This document shows, piece by piece, positions 17,569 through 29,139 of a stretch of DNA of 64,000 nucleotides (positions are counted from its first letter, which is position 1; each line of letters opens with the position of its first letter). A program made the position numbers and the translations under genes. Source of the DNA: Hyphomicrobiales bacterium (GTDB taxonomy: Bacteria > Pseudomonadota > Alphaproteobacteria > Rhizobiales > Rhizobiaceae). The notes beneath the pieces are model-generated. The model was not told the DNA's origin. It saw nothing but the letters and a program-made list of their open reading frames with translations, and ran no database searches. The DNA is taken from positions 1-64,000 of the forward strand of contig UEIF01000026.1 in assembly GCA_900468805.1 (NCBI GenBank), read 5' to 3'.

Positions 17569-17907
17569 TCAGCAGCCGGTGCCGACGCCGTAGCCCTGGA
17601 CGACACAGACAGAGCCAGGCGTATCCTGGAGCACGCTGCGACGGATCGTATAACGCTTGCCGTTTTCGGTCTTCGGGCCATTCTCGGTCTTCGGGATGGA
17701 GCCGGTGGTGATCGTGTCGAAATCCGCCGGTGCGCTGGCGAGCACGCTCTTCTTGGAGGAATCCGCCAGCATTGGCGTCAGGATGAGGGTCAGCGCCACT
17801 ACGGCCGTGCCGAATAGAAGGGCGATATTGAGCGCCCCCGTCCTGCGCGAAGCAGACGAAGAAGCCCGTTCCTTCTCGCGAACAGCTTTCCAGAAATCGT
17901 CGTCCAT
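17569..17907 (-). CDS. Hypothetical single-pass membrane protein
   Basis: 112 residues with no family I recognise. A charged cytoplasmic N-terminus (MDDDFWKAVREKERASS) is followed by one hydrophobic helix at about 28-48. The remaining 60 residues would lie in the periplasm and contain a direct PKTENG repeat (PKTENGPKTENG) and two cysteines near the C-terminus (SVCVVQGYGVGTGC) that could pair. It lies 69 nt upstream of the Flp pilin gene on the same strand, so the two may be co-transcribed. Confidence 0.75.
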   Translation of the reverse strand: MDDDFWKAVREKERASSSASRRTGALNIALLFGTAVVALTLILTPMLADSSKKSVLASAPADFDTITTGSIPKTENGPKTENGKRYTIRRSVLQDTPGSVCVVQGYGVGTGC

Positions 17908-18033
17908 GACGTCAAGCCCTTAAATACACGCACGCCAGTTGCTTGAGTGAGGCCGATCATTGCCAGAAGGTGCTAAATGATCGATTAATATCCACAGGTG
18001 AAATCGACGTTTCACACCAATAATCAGTAAAGG

Positions 18034-18447
18034 CTAAAGTAAATCCTGCAGCACCGGGATGAGCGGCTCATCGGCCGGTGGCATCGGGTAATCGCGCAGC
18101 GCCTGCGGGCGCACCCATTTGATCGCCTGTCCCTCACGACCGTGTGGAATGCCTTCATAACGGCGACAGACATAAAGCGGCATCAGCAGATGGAATGTCT
18201 CGTAGGTGTGGCTGGCAAAGGTCAGCGGCGCAAGGCACGGCACCTTGGTCGTAATGCCGAGTTCTTCGTTCAACTCGCGTACCAGCGTCTCCTCCGGTGT
18301 CTCACCAGGCTCGACCTTACCGCCGGGGAATTCCCATAGGCCGGCAAGCGACTTGCCTTCCGGCCGCTGTGCCAGAAGGATACGCCCATCGGTATCGATC
18401 AGCGCGCAGGCAGCGACGAGCAGCAGTTTCCTTCCGGCGTCGCTCAT
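18034..18447 (-). CDS. mutT: 8-oxo-dGTP diphosphatase MutT (Nudix)
   Basis: A 137-residue Nudix hydrolase that removes oxidised GTP from the nucleotide pool. The Nudix box is GGKVEPGETPEETLVRELNEELGI (about residues 44-67), with the catalytic REL-EE core intact. WEFPGGK and the C-terminal tryptophan region fit MutT. The ATG at 18447 overlaps the stop of the upstream GNAT gene by 4 nt, and a GGAGAG lies 6 nt before it; an alternative ATG at 18453 sits directly on that ribosome site. Confidence 0.93.
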   Translation of the reverse strand: MSDAGRKLLLVAACALIDTDGRILLAQRPEGKSLAGLWEFPGGKVEPGETPEETLVRELNEELGITTKVPCLAPLTFASHTYETFHLLMPLYVCRRYEGIPHGREGQAIKWVRPQALRDYPMPPADEPLIPVLQDLL

Positions 18448-19220
18448 TCGCATCTCTCCTGCCAGTAGCAGTAGTGATAGGCATCGCGAAAACCGAGACG
18501 CTCATAAAGCGCAATCGCCGGCGCGTTGGAAAGCTTCACCTGCAGCCAGGCGGTGCGGGCGCTGCGCATCCGCGCCCAGCGCAAGGCCGAGGTCAGGATT
18601 TCGACGCCGAGACCCTTGCGGCGATGCCCATCGGCAACCGAAAGCGACATGATGCCGGCAAGGTCGTTGTCCTGTACGCAGAGGACAGTCGCCAGCGAGC
18701 CATGGGTGGCATCCTCGATCATGAAAAGGCCCGATGGCGGCTTGATCGCAGAAATGATCTCGGCAAGCGACGGCTTCAGCGACAGCGGCGCCTGATCGAC
18801 GACAAGATTGGCATCGACGAACCGACCGATGTCATGGGTCGGAAGATGATCGAGCGTATCGGGCAGATCGGCCTGCGAGAGATCGCAGACCATCACAGCC
18901 GTCTCATCGAAACGCTTCCATCCCTGTTCCCTAATCAGGTCGATCAGAACAGGCGAGGCAAGCGGCGTCTCGCGCACGATGGCAGGACGGCCATAGGCCT
19001 CGAACTTGCGGCTTGCCTTCTCCAGCCGGATCTCGACATCACGATGATCGGAAGGATCGAGCGGCACGATGGAGTTCAGGCGGTTGGAGGGATGGCCCGC
19101 CGTCAGACGGACCTGCCAGCTTCCGTCATATTGCACGGAAGCGGCCGGCCAGGCGCGAAAACCCACGGCTTCCAGCCGCCGGACCAGCGGCAGGTTCTGC
19201 TTCGGAAGGGATGCTTGCAT
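18444..19220 (-). CDS. GNAT family N-acetyltransferase
   Basis: About 258 residues. The C-terminal half is a GNAT fold with the acetyl-CoA loop DGHRRKGLGVEILTSALRWA and the terminal ALYERLGFRDAYHYCYW. The N-terminal half resembles the duplicated, degenerate GNAT copy seen in two-domain members. The substrate is unknown. It lies between argJ and mutT, coupled to mutT by a 4-nt overlap. ATGs at 19262 and 19250 would overlap argJ; ATG 19220 avoids overlap, but the ribosome sites do not decide. Confidence 0.85.
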   Translation of the reverse strand: MQASLPKQNLPLVRRLEAVGFRAWPAASVQYDGSWQVRLTAGHPSNRLNSIVPLDPSDHRDVEIRLEKASRKFEAYGRPAIVRETPLASPVLIDLIREQGWKRFDETAVMVCDLSQADLPDTLDHLPTHDIGRFVDANLVVDQAPLSLKPSLAEIISAIKPPSGLFMIEDATHGSLATVLCVQDNDLAGIMSLSVADGHRRKGLGVEILTSALRWARMRSARTAWLQVKLSNAPAIALYERLGFRDAYHYCYWQERCE

Positions 19221-19230
19221 CAACGAACGA

Positions 19231-20472
19231 TCAGCTCCGGTAGTCGCCATTGATCGCAACATATTCCTTGGTGAGGTCGCAGGTCCAGACCGTAGCCTTG
19301 CCGGAGCCGAGGCCGATATCGACTTTGACAGGAATATCCTGCTTCTTCATCACAGCAGAGGCCGCATCCTCGGAATAGCTGGGGTCGCGCTCGCCGTTGA
19401 CGGCGACGCGCACATCGCCGAACCAGATGGCGAGCCGGTCGCGGTCGGCCATTTCACCGGCCTTGCCGACGGCCATGACGATACGGCCCCAATTGGCATC
19501 CTCACCGGCAGCCGCAGTCTTGACCAGCGGCGAATTGGCAATGGAAAGGGCGATCGTCTTGGCAGCGGCATCGCTCTCCGCACCGGTCACGGTGATTTCG
19601 AGCATCTTGGTCGCGCCCTCACCGTCGCGGGCGACCTGAATCGCCAGATCCTTGAGGAGTTCGTTGAGGGCTGCGCGGAAGGAGCCAAGCCGCGGATCGT
19701 CCGCGCTCGTGATGCTCGCCTGTCCGTCAGCCGCGGCTGCACCCGTCGCAAAGAGCATCAGCGTATCCGATGTCGAGGTGTCGCTGTCGACGGTCATGGA
19801 GTTGAAGCTCGGCTCGACGCCGGCAGACAGCAGCGACTGCAAGGCGGAGGAAGCAATATCGGCATCCGTGACGACGAAGGAAAGCATGGTTGCCATGTCG
19901 GGCGCGATCATGCCGGCGCCTTTGGCGATGCCGTTGATCGTCACCTTGACGCCGCCGATCTCGGCAGTGCGGGTCGCGACTTTCGGATAGGTGTCGGTGG
20001 TCATGATGGCCTTGGCGGCCTCGAACCAGAAATCGCCTGTGGCATCGGCATGCATCTTGTCGAGTACACCGGAGAATTTGGTGGCGTCCAGAGGTTCGCC
20101 GATGACGCCGGTCGACGCGAGGAAGATTTCATTTTCACCGCAGCCGACGGCAGCAGCGGCAGACTTTGCAGTGAGTTCAGTCGCAGCGCGGCCCTTCAAA
20201 CCGGTGAAGGCATTGGCATTGCCGGAATTGACGACGACGGCGCGTGCCACGCCATGCGGCAGGTTGGTCCGGCAGAAATCGACTGGAGCGGAGGGGCATT
20301 TCGACTTGGTGAAGACGCCGGCAACGGCAGCCGGAGCGTCGAACACCATCATCAGCACGTCCGTCCGGTTCTTGTACTTGATGCCTGCGGAAGCAGTCGC
20401 CATGCGTACTCCGCGTAGCGGGGGCAGCGAAGCGAAGGATTTCGGGGCAAGCGGAGAAACGATAGCGGACAT
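19231..20472 (-). CDS. argJ: Bifunctional ornithine acetyltransferase / N-acetylglutamate synthase ArgJ
   Basis: A 413-residue enzyme that recycles the acetyl group from N-acetylornithine to glutamate in arginine synthesis. The self-cleavage site is the conserved KGAGMIAPDMATMLSF, in which the bond before the threonine is cut to give alpha and beta chains. TGVIGEPLD and the C-terminal GDYRS also fit ArgJ. The start MSAIVSPLAPKSF is chosen over a longer frame whose first residues are not conserved. argH, another arginine gene, is 26 kb away. Confidence 0.96.
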   Translation of the reverse strand: MSAIVSPLAPKSFASLPPLRGVRMATASAGIKYKNRTDVLMMVFDAPAAVAGVFTKSKCPSAPVDFCRTNLPHGVARAVVVNSGNANAFTGLKGRAATELTAKSAAAAVGCGENEIFLASTGVIGEPLDATKFSGVLDKMHADATGDFWFEAAKAIMTTDTYPKVATRTAEIGGVKVTINGIAKGAGMIAPDMATMLSFVVTDADIASSALQSLLSAGVEPSFNSMTVDSDTSTSDTLMLFATGAAAADGQASITSADDPRLGSFRAALNELLKDLAIQVARDGEGATKMLEITVTGAESDAAAKTIALSIANSPLVKTAAAGEDANWGRIVMAVGKAGEMADRDRLAIWFGDVRVAVNGERDPSYSEDAASAVMKKQDIPVKVDIGLGSGKATVWTCDLTKEYVAINGDYRS

Positions 20473-20558
20473 GGGATGCGACCTGCCAATGAGCATTTCC
20501 AGGCGAAGTGGAAGCCGGTTCACCGTCCGGAAATGCGACAACAATCAATGATAGTGAA

Positions 20559-20579
20559 GGGCCCGGAAGAACCGGGCCC
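20559..20579 (-). terminator. Hairpin after the parvulin gene
   Basis: An 8-bp perfect stem GGGCCCGG/CCGGGCCC with loop AAGAA lies 9 nt past the stop codon of the parvulin gene. The T-run is poor, so termination may be partial and argJ could be read through. Confidence 0.6.
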
Positions 20580-20588
20580 AAATGCTGA

Positions 20589-21467
20589 TTACTGCTGCGG
20601 CGCCGGTGCCGGCGCGGCACCCGGCTCAGGCTGCTTGTTCGCGTCTTCGTAACCCTTGCGGAGCGCTTCGTCCGTGATTTCGACCTTCGCCGAAGCCTTC
20701 GCCTGGTTCAGGAGAGCAAGATACTTGTCGCGCATGACGAGCTGACGAACCTGGTCCTGTACCTGTTCGAATGCCGGCGGCGGAGCGTCGCGCTTATCCT
20801 CGACCTTGATGACGTGATAGCCGAAATCGGTCTTCACAGGGGTCTTGGAATAGGTGCCCTTGTCGAGTGCGAAGGCTGCATCCTCGAATTCCTTGACCAT
20901 GCGGCCGCGGCTGAAATAGCCGAGGTCGCCGCCATCATCCTTGTTCGGATCGGTGGACTTTTCCTTGGCGAGCTCGGCAAAATCCTTGCCCGCGTCGAGC
21001 TGCTTGATCACGTCCTTGGCCTCGTCCTCGGTCTTGACGAGGATGTGGCGGGCATGAACCTCTTCCTGCTTCGGCAGGCCGGCGACTTCCTTGTCATAGC
21101 GTGTCTTCACGTCGGCATCGGTCACGGTGTCGACGACATGCTTCTTGAAGTAGGCATTGTGAAGTTCGCGGTCCGTCAGGTACTGCATGCGCTTCTTGAA
21201 GTCATCCGTCTGGTCGAGCTTCTCGGCGGTGGCATCGGCAGCGAGCAGCTTTACGTCGATCGCGGCGGAGAGCGCTGCGACCTTCTTCTGGTCGTCAGGA
21301 AGCTGCGCGAGCTGCGGGTCGAGATTGGCTACTGCCAGATCGAGTTCCGACTGGTGGATCTCAAGATTGCCGACCTTGGCGACGACGGCGTCATCGGCAT
21401 AGGCCGGAGCCTGGAAGGCGACGAAGGCCGTAAACGCCAGCGCAGCAAGTTTGTTGGTGCTCAACAT
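20589..21467 (-). CDS. Periplasmic parvulin-type peptidyl-prolyl isomerase
   Basis: A 292-residue SurA/PrsA-like foldase. A signal peptide (MLSTNKLAALAFTAFVAFQAPAYA) precedes a helical chaperone domain. The parvulin domain follows at about 135-225, with EVHARHILVKTEDEAKDVI, GGDLGYFSRGRMVKEFEDAAF and GYHVIKVEDK. The C-terminus is a Q/P/A-rich tail. It likely helps outer-membrane or secreted proteins fold after Sec export, and it is divergent from secA. ATG 21467 is chosen because it starts the signal peptide. Confidence 0.93.
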   Translation of the reverse strand: MLSTNKLAALAFTAFVAFQAPAYADDAVVAKVGNLEIHQSELDLAVANLDPQLAQLPDDQKKVAALSAAIDVKLLAADATAEKLDQTDDFKKRMQYLTDRELHNAYFKKHVVDTVTDADVKTRYDKEVAGLPKQEEVHARHILVKTEDEAKDVIKQLDAGKDFAELAKEKSTDPNKDDGGDLGYFSRGRMVKEFEDAAFALDKGTYSKTPVKTDFGYHVIKVEDKRDAPPPAFEQVQDQVRQLVMRDKYLALLNQAKASAKVEITDEALRKGYEDANKQPEPGAAPAPAPQQ

Positions 21468-21572
21468 CAAATAACCCTTCACAATTATACCCGCCGGCTT
21501 CAGCTTGTGTGAATCCAGCCCGAAAACAGCCTTCAACACCGGAATGTGGCCTTTCTATATCAGCCAAATCCG

Positions 21573-21601
21573 TTGACATCATTTGCCCCCCCTCTTATCT
21601 G
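21573..21601 (+). promoter_or_regulatory. Candidate secA promoter
   Basis: A perfect TTGACA (21573-21578) is followed by a 17-nt spacer and TATCTG (21596-21601), which matches TATAAT weakly. It lies 115 nt upstream of the secA ATG, outside the divergent parvulin gene. Confidence 0.4.
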
Positions 21602-21715
21602 TCACGCAACCTCGCGTCCAGAACAGTTTCCGGGCGTTTTCAAGCGCGCGCCTGTTTTTCGGCTGGGCCGCGAATAAGAAACGTCGGGGAAGAATATTCA
21701 GAAAGGGCCAGTCAT

Positions 21716-24433
<2,718 letters not shown>

Positions 24434-24434
24434 G

Positions 24435-24463
24435 AATGGCGCCTCCGGGCGCCATTTTCTTTT
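24435..24463 (+). terminator. Rho-independent terminator of secA
   Basis: A perfect 9-bp stem AATGGCGCC/GGCGCCATT with loop TCCG, followed by TTCTTTT, immediately after the secA stop codon. Confidence 0.9.
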
Positions 24464-24589
24464 GCCTTCCTCCCATTTTTGGTCATGAGCCGCAGGTACT
24501 TCGGCAACCGCGGCAATACCGTTTCTTAACCCTGGTCTGGCAAGACTTGCCGGTGCGAATGCCCTGCCCTTAGAGTTTTGCGTGTTAAA

Positions 24590-26005
24590 ATGGCGGTCAT
24601 AGAAACAGCGGAAAAAATGCTGCCGGCGGGGCTGCGGCCGATGGCCGGCCCCGTGCTGCGCATGCTCGCCACCGTGCTGACCGATCGGGGCGACAAGGCA
24701 GCCGCGCAACGCATGGCGCTGATCGCCTTTTCGATCCGCATTCTGAGCGCCGCACTCGCCTTCCTGTCGCAGATCGTGCTCGCCAGGCTGATGGGTGAAT
24801 ATGAATACGGCATCTTCGTTTTCGTCTGGGTGCTGGTCGTCCTCTGCGGCGATCTTTCATGCCTCGGCTTCCACACCGCGATCGTCCGCTTCCTGCCGCA
24901 ATATCGCGCTGCCGGCGCCTTTGCCGAGATCCGCGGCCTGACCGGCATCGCGCGCGTTTTCGCGCTGCTCTCAGGTACGACCGTTCTCATCGCCGGCATG
25001 CTCGGCCTGCATTTCTTCGGCGACAGGATCGAAAGCTATTACCTGGTGCCGATCTTCCTCGGCCTCATGGCCATGCCGATGATCGCGCTCGGCGACATCC
25101 TCGAGGGCACGTCACGGGCCAATCATTGGCCCGTCATGGCGCTCAGCCCGGTCTATATTGTCAGGCCGATCCTCATCATCCTCTTCATGCTGGCTGCGAT
25201 CTTCTCCGCCGCACCGCACACGGCGGTTACCGCCATGCAGGCAGCACTTGCGGCAACCTTCGTCACCGCGCTCGGCCAATATGCCGCTACGCTCTATCGG
25301 ATGCGCAAGCATTACGATGCCGGCCCCCGCAAGGTGGATTTCGTGGAATGGCTGGGTGTCGCCTTCCCGATCTTCCTGATCGAAGGTGTGAGCTTCCTGC
25401 TCACCAATTCCGACGTCGTCGTCGTCGGCATCTTCCTGGAGCCGCATGACGTCGCGATCTATTTTGCGGCGGCCAAAACCATGGCGCTGGTGCATTTCAT
25501 CAATTTCTCGGTGAAGGCCGCCTCCGGCCCGCGCTTCTCCTCCCTCATTGCCGAAGGCAACCAGGCAAATCTCGCGGCTGCGGCCATCGATGCCGCCCGC
25601 TGGACCTTCTGGCCGGCCCTTGGCGTCGGTCTCGTGGTCCTGGCGGCCGGGCATCTGCTGCTGTCGCTTTTCGGTGGCGCCTTTACGGCCGGTTATATGC
25701 TGATGGCGATCCTGCTCGCCGGCATCCTCGCCAAGGCACTCGTCGGTCCTGCCGAAACGCTTCTGATGATGGCAGGCAAGCAAAACCTCTGCGTCGCGCT
25801 TTATGCCGGAGCACTCACTGCCAATGTCGGCCTCAATATTCTGCTGATCCCGCATTACGGCATCGTCGGCACCGCGATCGCCACGGCCTCCGCCATGGCC
25901 GTAGAAGCGATCCTGCTGCATGTCTTCGTGCGCCGCGCGCTCGGCTTCACGCTTTTCGCCTTCGCAACCCCTTCCGCCGCAACGCCAGAAATGAGAGCCC
26001 GATAG
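24590..26005 (+). CDS. Polysaccharide-type flippase (MOP superfamily)
   Basis: A 471-residue polytopic membrane protein with about 12-14 predicted helices, of the oligosaccharide flippase/MATE-like superfamily. The motif RILSAALAFLSQIVLARLMGEYEYGIFVFVW near the N-terminus is typical of Wzx and related lipid-linked sugar flippases. Its cargo is unknown, and no glycosyltransferases lie beside it. The TTG at 24578 is an alternative start. The stop codon directly abuts the start of the next gene (TAG then ATG), so the two are translationally coupled. Confidence 0.85.
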   Translation: MAVIETAEKMLPAGLRPMAGPVLRMLATVLTDRGDKAAAQRMALIAFSIRILSAALAFLSQIVLARLMGEYEYGIFVFVWVLVVLCGDLSCLGFHTAIVRFLPQYRAAGAFAEIRGLTGIARVFALLSGTTVLIAGMLGLHFFGDRIESYYLVPIFLGLMAMPMIALGDILEGTSRANHWPVMALSPVYIVRPILIILFMLAAIFSAAPHTAVTAMQAALAATFVTALGQYAATLYRMRKHYDAGPRKVDFVEWLGVAFPIFLIEGVSFLLTNSDVVVVGIFLEPHDVAIYFAAAKTMALVHFINFSVKAASGPRFSSLIAEGNQANLAAAAIDAARWTFWPALGVGLVVLAAGHLLLSLFGGAFTAGYMLMAILLAGILAKALVGPAETLLMMAGKQNLCVALYAGALTANVGLNILLIPHYGIVGTAIATASAMAVEAILLHVFVRRALGFTLFAFATPSAATPEMRAR

Positions 26006-27283
26006 ATGGTACGCGTACCACCCATCACCGAGAGCACCGACAGCAATGCGAACCGCATGGTTCACGATCTTGCCGCGCTCAAGTTCGAAGCACCGCAGGC
26101 CGAAGGGCGCATCGAAATCGGCCGGCCGGGCCGTGAACTCTGCCTTTACCCCGGCAAGCTCGGTTACGATCTGCAGGAGGAACTGGACTTCCTCTCCAAC
26201 CGCGCGATGGAGCCGAACGTCTTCTTTAGCGGCCGTTTCCTGGCCCCGGCCATGCCGCGGCTGGAGGATCGGCAGGTCAATTTCGCCATTATCAGAGACC
26301 TGAACGAGAAGCGCAGCCGCATGCGCCTTCTCATGCCCTTCTCCGTCGACAAGCCCGGTTTCGCCGTTGGCCCATCGATCATCCGCGGCTGGGCAAACAG
26401 CTTCGGCCCGCTCGGCACGCCCTTGGTCGATGCCGAGGACGCGGCCGAGACGCTGGACAATCTCTTCGAGGGCCTGATCACGCCGGATCTCGGCCTGCCG
26501 GGCACGCTGGTATTGCCTGATGTGCGGCTGAACGGCATCTTCGTGCGCATGGCAAAGGCCGTTGCGCTGAGCCGCAACCTGCCGCTGACCATCGCCAATC
26601 CCTATGAGCGGCCGATGTTGCAGAGCGATGACGACGCCATTGTCTATCTCGGCCGCACCGTATCCTCTTCTCACCTGCGCGAGATGCGCCGCCAGTGGCG
26701 GCTGCTCGAAGAGCTCGGCACGGTCGTCCACACGGTTGCGCGCCAGCCGCGCGAGATTCACATGCGCTTCGAGGAATTCCTGGCGCTGGAGGCCGGGGGC
26801 TGGAAGGGCAAGCGCCGCAGCGCGCTGGTGACCGACCGTTATCATACCGCCTTCGCCCGCGAGGCCGTCTCCAACCTGGCGGAGATCGATGCCGTGCGCA
26901 TCCACACGATCGACCTCAAAGGCAAGGCGATTGCCTCCGTGGTCGTGCTGATGATGGGCGGCGAGGCCTACACCTGGAAGACCGCCTATGACGAAAGCTA
27001 TTCCCGCTATTCGCCGGGCAAGCTGTTGATGAGCGAACTGACCGAATGGCATCTCGACGACGCCAATGTCGTACGCTCGGATTCATGCGCCGTCTCCGAC
27101 CATCCGATCATGAGCCGCTTCTGGCGGGAACGCGAGGAGATGGGCACGCTGGTCATCGGCCTCACCCAGAACGGCGACCGCGACATGCGCCAGGTCGCCG
27201 CCCAGCTTCACATGTACCGCAGCACCCGCAACATGGCGAAGATGCTGCGCGAAAAGATCATGTCGCTTGCCGGCCGCGGCTAG
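26006..27283 (+). CDS. GNAT-type acyltransferase, BioF2/CelD-like
   Basis: A 425-residue cytoplasmic protein whose C-terminal half (about 230-390) matches the BioF2-like acetyltransferase domain. The run HMRFEEFLALEAGGWKGKRRSAL and the later TWKTAYDESYSRYSPGKLLMSEL are characteristic. Relatives occur in polysaccharide clusters, including cellulose and exopolysaccharide loci. Coupling to the flippase suggests it modifies the sugar or lipid that the flippase moves; this is inference. Its last four bases overlap the convergent acyl-CoA synthetase gene. Confidence 0.82.
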   Translation: MVRVPPITESTDSNANRMVHDLAALKFEAPQAEGRIEIGRPGRELCLYPGKLGYDLQEELDFLSNRAMEPNVFFSGRFLAPAMPRLEDRQVNFAIIRDLNEKRSRMRLLMPFSVDKPGFAVGPSIIRGWANSFGPLGTPLVDAEDAAETLDNLFEGLITPDLGLPGTLVLPDVRLNGIFVRMAKAVALSRNLPLTIANPYERPMLQSDDDAIVYLGRTVSSSHLREMRRQWRLLEELGTVVHTVARQPREIHMRFEEFLALEAGGWKGKRRSALVTDRYHTAFAREAVSNLAEIDAVRIHTIDLKGKAIASVVVLMMGGEAYTWKTAYDESYSRYSPGKLLMSELTEWHLDDANVVRSDSCAVSDHPIMSRFWREREEMGTLVIGLTQNGDRDMRQVAAQLHMYRSTRNMAKMLREKIMSLAGRG

Positions 27284-28917
27284 GTTGCAGCTTCCTTTGC
27301 AGCCTTTTCCCGCAACAGCCGGCGGATGACCTTGCCAGTGGTCGTCAGCGGCAGGGCATCGATGAATTCAACCTCGCGCGGATATTCGTGCATCGAAAGT
27401 CGCGTCTTCACCCAGTCCCGGATTTCCGCTGCCAGTTCCGCACTCGGGCTGTAACCCGGCGAAAGCACGATATAAGCCTTGACGATCTCCGTACGCAGCG
27501 GATCGGGCTTGCCGACGGCCGCCGCAAGCTGCACGGCCGGGTGGCCGATGAGACAGTCCTCGATCTCCGCCGGGCCGATGCGGTATCCCGACGACGTGAT
27601 GACATCGTCGTCACGGCCGGCAAAAGTGATATAGCCCTCCGCATCCTGCCGGCCGATATCGCCGGTCAGCAGCCAGTCCTTGGCATACTTCCTCTCGGTC
27701 GCGCCAGGATCGTTCCAGTAGCCGAGAAACATCACCGGATCCGGGCTGGCAATGCCGATCTGCCCCTGCTCGCCGACTGGTAGTTCGTCGCCTTCATCGC
27801 TGACGATAGCCACCCTGTGGCCTGGCGAGGCACGCCCGATCGCGCCGGCCTTCGATACGCCGAAGGCTGCACTCGAGGCCAGCACGAAATTGCATTCGGT
27901 CTGCCCGTAGAATTCATTGACGGTGACGCCGAGCGTGCGGCGCACCCATTCGTAGGTCTCCCGCCCCAGGGATTCACCAGCCGAGCCAATGGTGCGCAGC
28001 ACGAGATCATATTTCGAGCGTGGATCCTCGACGGATTTCAGGAGCCGCAGCGCCGTCGGTGGAATGAAGGCGTTGCGCACCTTCATCTCGGCCATGATGC
28101 GATAGGCCATGTCGGCATCGAATTTCTGTGCCGGCGAGGAGACGACAGGCGCGCCGAGCAGCAGGCTTGGCAACAACGCATTGAGCAACCCGCCAGCCCA
28201 GGCCCAGTCGGACGGAGTCCAGACCTTGTCTCCGGACTGCGGAAAGCCCTCGTGGGCAAACTGCATGCCGGGAATATGGCCAGCCAAAACTCGATGACCA
28301 TGCAGCGCGCCCTTCGGCGGCCCCGTCGTGCCGGACGTAAAGATCATCAGCGCCGGCTCGTCCGGTCCCGATCGCGCAATTTCGAAAGTGGAGGAATAGG
28401 CAGAGACCAGATCGGCAAAGCCGAGCGTGCTTGCGGAGGCTCCCTCTACGCTGATGATATGTTTGACGTCAGGCAGCCGGTCGCGGATCTGGTTGACGCG
28501 CGCAAGCCCGAAACCATTGGTGACGATAGCTGTCGCACCCGCAGCCTTCAGCCGGTACTCAAGCGCCTCGACACCGAAAAGCAGCGCAAGCGGCAGGGCG
28601 ATCGCGCCCATCTTGTAGATCGCCACATGCGAAATGACTGTCTCGAAGGATTGCGGCAGGAGCAGCGCCACACGGTCTCCCCTCCCGATGCCAAGTGCCG
28701 CAAGCGCGTTGGCGAGGGACGAGGAGCGAGCGGCAAGTTCGCCGTAGGTCAGCGACAGGTGATGGCCGTCGGGGCTGAAATGTTCGAGGCAGACGCGATC
28801 AGGATCACGCGCGGCCCAGTCGTCGCTGACGACGCGGCCGATATTAAAATCCTCTGATATCTGCCAGGAGAAATCGCGGTAGAGCGTGTCGTATCGATCG
28901 CCGGGCGGCAGTTTCAT
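27280..28917 (-). CDS. Acyl-CoA synthetase (AMP-dependent synthetase/ligase)
   Basis: A 545-residue adenylate-forming enzyme that activates a carboxylic acid to its CoA thioester. The P-loop is FTSGTTGPPKGALHGH, followed by YGQTECN, the TGDIGRQDAEGYITFAGRDDDVITSSGYRIGPAEIE hinge region, and the catalytic lysine in PLTTTGKVIRR. It resembles medium-chain or acetyl/propionyl-type ligases; the substrate is not readable. ATG 28917 (or 28923) begins MKLPPGDRYDTLY; 32 extra residues upstream are not typical of the family. It is divergent from the aldo/keto reductase. Confidence 0.92.
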   Translation of the reverse strand: MKLPPGDRYDTLYRDFSWQISEDFNIGRVVSDDWAARDPDRVCLEHFSPDGHHLSLTYGELAARSSSLANALAALGIGRGDRVALLLPQSFETVISHVAIYKMGAIALPLALLFGVEALEYRLKAAGATAIVTNGFGLARVNQIRDRLPDVKHIISVEGASASTLGFADLVSAYSSTFEIARSGPDEPALMIFTSGTTGPPKGALHGHRVLAGHIPGMQFAHEGFPQSGDKVWTPSDWAWAGGLLNALLPSLLLGAPVVSSPAQKFDADMAYRIMAEMKVRNAFIPPTALRLLKSVEDPRSKYDLVLRTIGSAGESLGRETYEWVRRTLGVTVNEFYGQTECNFVLASSAAFGVSKAGAIGRASPGHRVAIVSDEGDELPVGEQGQIGIASPDPVMFLGYWNDPGATERKYAKDWLLTGDIGRQDAEGYITFAGRDDDVITSSGYRIGPAEIEDCLIGHPAVQLAAAVGKPDPLRTEIVKAYIVLSPGYSPSAELAAEIRDWVKTRLSMHEYPREVEFIDALPLTTTGKVIRRLLREKAAKEAAT

Positions 28918-29139
28918 AAGCATGATCTCGTAAAATGCTGCACCAGCTAACACCTCACCGTGCGGATGTGCAAGCGATGTAATCCGCAAGGATGAGACGA
29001 CGTTCCGCATGCTCATCATGTATTATTGCGCTAACGGCAGAACACATTCTCCGCTAGCTCGCTGAGACTATGACGATTTCTGCGCTACATCATGCGCATG
29101 CGCCTCGGGAGTCGCTGAAATTCATCACGGAGCACTTTC

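Noticed and set aside
25112..27052. 646-codon frame antisense to the flippase and acyltransferase genes
   Set aside because: Spans two real genes on the other strand and has shadow-like composition without family features.
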